DNA of 64,000 bases from the NCBI RefSeq assembly GCF_000009265.1, contig NC_008384.1, positions 558,001 through 622,000 of the forward strand. Reading direction: 5' to 3'. Both the position numbers and the translations under genes were made by a program. Positions within the stretch are counted from its first letter, which is position 1, and each line of letters starts with the position of its first letter. This document shows, piece by piece, positions 61,494-64,000 of this stretch. This DNA is from Rhizobium johnstonii 3841. Its GTDB lineage: Bacteria > Pseudomonadota > Alphaproteobacteria > Rhizobiales > Rhizobiaceae. The notes under the pieces are model-generated. The model was not told where the DNA came from. It did no database searches and saw only the letters and a program-made list of their open reading frames with translations.

Positions 61494-62395
61494 TGTCCGA
61501 GATACCCCTCGCCCCGATCGCCATCACCTTTGCCGGCATTACCGCTGCGCTGTTCGTCTGGTGGATCGGCGATATGCTCGGCAGCATTCAGGTGGTGCGC
61601 CGGTCCGCCGGCGGCGATGGTCCGCCGCCGAATATCGTCGACAGCATCGGCATGCGCACGCCGGTCGAATTCGTGCTGACGCATTTCGAGCCGCTTCTGG
61701 CCGATTACGGCGCGCAGCTCGAGCAGAAGCTGATCTATGGCGGCCGGCCGTTCGGCGGCGTCACGGGGCGGGAATATATCGCGCTTCTCGTGGTTCTCAG
61801 TCTCTTCGGTTTCATCGTGCTCGGCCTGTTGTTCGGCATCGCCAGCGGCAGCGTCATCGGAGGGCTCGTCGCCGGCCTGATCCTCGGCCTGATCCCCGCC
61901 ATCTATTTCTGGGTCGTCGCCGACGACAAGGCGCAGGACCGCAAGGAGCGCATTTCGCGCGAGTTCCCCTATTTCCTCGATCTCGTCGTCATGACGCAGC
62001 AGGCGCAAGCGACGCTGCCGGAAAGCCTGAGGCTTTATGCCGAAGCCGCACCCGGCACCGTCATGAGCGAAGAGATCGAACAGACGCTGAAGGACGTGGC
62101 GCTCGGCACCGGCATGATCGAGGCGTTGCAGCGGCTGGAGCGCCGCATGACCGCCGAGGAGGTCATCCGCGTCATCCGCGCGGTGATCCAGGGCGAAGTC
62201 GAGGGCAGCAACCGCGTCGAGCTGTTGCGCGAACACGCGCGCGACCTGCGCTTCCGCCGCTGGGAAAAGGCCGACCGGGCCAGTGAAAAGCTGAAGGCCA
62301 AGATCGTCATGCCGGCGATGATGATCGTCGTGTCGATCCTGCTTCTGGTGCTGGCGCCTGCAATTGTCGAGATGATGTCGAGTGGGATGTTCTGA
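61490..62395 (+). CDS. tadC: Tad platform protein TadC
   Basis: 301 residues, overlapping tadB by 4 bases. T2SF domain (REFPYFLDLVVMTQQAQATL about 159-178; VIRAVIQGEVEGSNRVELLREHA) between membrane segments at about 10-30, 95-145 and 270-295. Partner of TadB in the platform complex. Confidence 0.9.
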   Translation: MMSEIPLAPIAITFAGITAALFVWWIGDMLGSIQVVRRSAGGDGPPPNIVDSIGMRTPVEFVLTHFEPLLADYGAQLEQKLIYGGRPFGGVTGREYIALLVVLSLFGFIVLGLLFGIASGSVIGGLVAGLILGLIPAIYFWVVADDKAQDRKERISREFPYFLDLVVMTQQAQATLPESLRLYAEAAPGTVMSEEIEQTLKDVALGTGMIEALQRLERRMTAEEVIRVIRAVIQGEVEGSNRVELLREHARDLRFRRWEKADRASEKLKAKIVMPAMMIVVSILLLVLAPAIVEMMSSGMF

Positions 62396-62397
62396 TC

Positions 62398-63273
62398 ATG
62401 GTCTTTTCCTTCTTTCGCGGAAACAAGCCTAGCCTTCTGCAGACCGGTCCCGGCGGCCAGAGCCGCAGCCATGTGCTCGACCGGCCGGAAATGTCGATCG
62501 GCCGGGCTGCTAATGCCGATATCGTCGTCGACGATCCGTTCCTGGCGCCGATCCATGCGCGCATCGAGCGGCAGAGCGACGGCGGCTTCATCATTCGCCG
62601 CATGGGGCTGAACCCGATCATGCTGCGCGGCGAAGCGCTGTTGCAGACGGCCTCGCTGAAGGCTGGCGACAGCTTCCGTCTCGGTAAGGACGTCGAATTC
62701 CAGTTCGTCGTCAAGGCCGCCGCCAAGGAGGCGCCGAAGAAGGAGACCTCGAAGGCAAGTGACGACAAGCCGAAAAAGTCGCTCCTCAAGCAGCCGGCCT
62801 TCCTCGCCGGCATGGGTGTCGCCTACCTCGCCATCGTCGGCATCATCGGCTACGTGATCCTGTCCGACAGCGACAGCGCGGAAAGTGGCCCGACGGCGGA
62901 ACGCATCAATGCGGAAGCCGCCCGCATCCCGACATGCATCAAGAATGCCCGGCGCATGCGCCAGGTTTCCGAGCAAAGCTTCAACGGCGCCGTCGGCGGC
63001 CGCGTCGGCAGGGATGGCGATGCAACCTATGCCGCGCTTTCGCTGGCAGCCGAACCATCCGACGATGCCGCGCTGGCCAAGGCCGCCGAGCCGATCGTCG
63101 AGGCCTACAAGCGCACGGCGCTCGCAGCCCTCGCCTCGGAAAACCGCGGCAACAATACGTTGGCGCAGACCCTCTACCAGCAGACCTACGATCTCGTTCC
63201 CGACGTCAACTGCTCAGCCGCGCGTTTCGCGCTGCAGCGCCGCGCCGCCACGAAGCCGCCCGCCCGCCGCTGA
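62398..63273 (+). CDS. FHA-domain inner-membrane protein of Tad-like locus
   Basis: 291 residues. FHA domain about 10-105 with the canonical core SIGRAANADIVVDDPFLAPIHARIE (Gly-Arg and His present), a Lys-rich linker (KKETSKASDDKPKKS), one membrane helix about 139-160 (GVAYLAIVGIIGYVIL) and a periplasmic helical domain. The FHA side is cytoplasmic and could bind phospho-threonine on the ATPase or platform. Last gene of the operon. TPR-like helices in the periplasmic part resemble TadD-type proteins only weakly. Confidence 0.75.
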   Translation: MVFSFFRGNKPSLLQTGPGGQSRSHVLDRPEMSIGRAANADIVVDDPFLAPIHARIERQSDGGFIIRRMGLNPIMLRGEALLQTASLKAGDSFRLGKDVEFQFVVKAAAKEAPKKETSKASDDKPKKSLLKQPAFLAGMGVAYLAIVGIIGYVILSDSDSAESGPTAERINAEAARIPTCIKNARRMRQVSEQSFNGAVGGRVGRDGDATYAALSLAAEPSDDAALAKAAEPIVEAYKRTALAALASENRGNNTLAQTLYQQTYDLVPDVNCSAARFALQRRAATKPPARR

Positions 63274-63345
63274 TCGCAGGCCTGTAGCAAGCAATGCTCG
63301 CCGGTGCCGGGGTGATCAGCGGCGCGCGCGTTGCACAGGGCTGCT

Positions 63346-64000
63346 CTAAGGCTGCTCCAGGGGCTTGGCCTTCCCCGCCTCGCATTCCGGCAGTCGCACA
63401 GGTTTGGCGAGGTTCGCCAGCGCCTCGGGCTTGGCGCATGCCGGGAAGCCAGCGAGCGGCATTGTCTCTAAGAACCGATTGCGCTCGATTATGCTTAGGC
63501 CAGGTTCACTGATCATGCTCTCGACAGTCACCTCGGGGTGCTGCTTGAGAGTTTCCATAGCTGAAGCATGCGCTTCATCGGTTCGACCCAGTGCCGCAAG
63601 CGAGCTGCTACGGACCACCCAAGTCCACTTTTGGTAGTTGTTGGGCGTCATGCGCTCCAACATCGTCACCGCGTCTTCATACCGCCCCGCCATAAAATAG
63701 GCAGGTGCGAAGAAGTTGGACGCCCACATCGGATAATTCGGGTCGAGCCGCATGACCTTGTCGACCATTTGAGCACCGCGTTCTGGTTCGCCGAACCGTG
63801 CTGCATAGCCGCTGTAAAAAGTCAGGATTTCGGACGAACCCGGAGCGAGACGAAGGGCCGTGTCGAATTCGGACTTGCCGCGGCCCATATCGCCCTTATT
63901 GGCAAGGCTCATACCAAACACCGCATGGGCTTCAGCGTCGCTCGGATCAAGCCGCACCGCGCGTTCGGCCACATCGGCGGCCACCTTGCGGTTGCTCTCG
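63346..64000 (-). CDS. TPR-repeat protein, 5' part outside window
   Basis: The frame is open to the window edge (codons before GTG 63984 read ESNRK). At least four TPR-like helix pairs (ERAVRLDPSDAEAHAVFGMSL, FDTALRLAPGSSEI, VMRLDPNYPMWASNF, AVTMLERMTPNN). C-terminal tails of this type occur in adenylate cyclase/CadC-like and other TPR regulators of rhizobia, but the N-terminal domain is not visible, so the function is open. Convergent with the Tad-like operon. Confidence 0.75.
   Translation of the reverse strand, partial: ESNRKVAADVAERAVRLDPSDAEAHAVFGMSLANKGDMGRGKSEFDTALRLAPGSSEILTFYSGYAARFGEPERGAQMVDKVMRLDPNYPMWASNFFAPAYFMAGRYEDAVTMLERMTPNNYQKWTWVVRSSSLAALGRTDEAHASAMETLKQHPEVTVESMISEPGLSIIERNRFLETMPLAGFPACAKPEALANLAKPVRLPECEAGKAKPLEQP

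Noticed and set aside
1..64000. Insertion sequences, prophage, integrase or tRNA-linked island boundaries
   Set aside because: No transposase, integrase, phage structural gene or tRNA was seen anywhere in the window.

Overview
The window reads as a fast-growing rhizobium (Rhizobium leguminosarum/etli type). The flagellin is of the rhizobial type, the coding DNA is GC-rich with alphaproteobacterial codon use, and several degenerate copies of rhizobial intergenic palindromes and an alpha-r14-type small RNA are present. minCDE together with glxABCD/glnT suggests a large secondary replicon (chromid, like pSymB or pRL11) rather than the main chromosome; that is an inference from gene content. No tRNA, rRNA, IS element, prophage or CRISPR array was seen.

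Layout. 0-6.2 kb: the end of a peptide-type ABC substrate-binding protein gene, a flagellin and two MFS transporters. 6.3-10.1 kb: a looser region of small or orphan genes (secreted protein, PRC-barrel protein, DEDD exonuclease, membrane protein) with two orphan minus-strand terminators, one of which appears to end a small RNA. 10.4-16.2 kb: carbohydrate genes, namely a large GH94 phosphorylase and a kduI-kduD-GntR operon for unsaturated uronate (pectin-type) breakdown. 16.4-21 kb: an sRNA with four CCUCCUCCC motifs, a DUF1127 protein, a DnaQ-like exonuclease and a two-component system. 20.5-24.5 kb: a haloalkane dehalogenase divergent from its likely MarR regulator (two operator-like palindromes), an amine oxidase and an aldo/keto reductase.

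24.6-51 kb is the metabolic core: a nearly complete aerobic methylated-amine pathway. Trimethylamine monooxygenase (tmm) makes TMAO. Tdm, recognised by its DUF1989-GcvT architecture and metal-ligand spacing, makes dimethylamine. A dmmDABC-like set makes monomethylamine. glnT/gmaS, glxDCB/mgsCBA and soxBDAG/mgdABCD then carry the gamma-glutamylmethylamide / N-methylglutamate route, with purU recycling folate. Two regulators (XRE-cupin and GlxA-type AraC) lie between the two divergent arms. A housekeeping block (cspA, two small charged proteins, minCDE, a PAS mini-receptor) interrupts the set.

51-63.3 kb holds an unusual Tad/Flp-type (type IVc) pilus or secretion locus. It has a non-canonical Flp-like pilin, CpaA peptidase, three TadE/G-like proteins, a secreted protein of unknown function, CpaB, an FHA-CpaF fusion ATPase, TadB, TadC and an FHA membrane protein. 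A second CpaF ATPase, coupled to a 43-residue membrane peptide, is divergent from it. No secretin (CpaC) or CpaE is present in the window. It is the best candidate here for an under-described system. The window ends inside a TPR protein.
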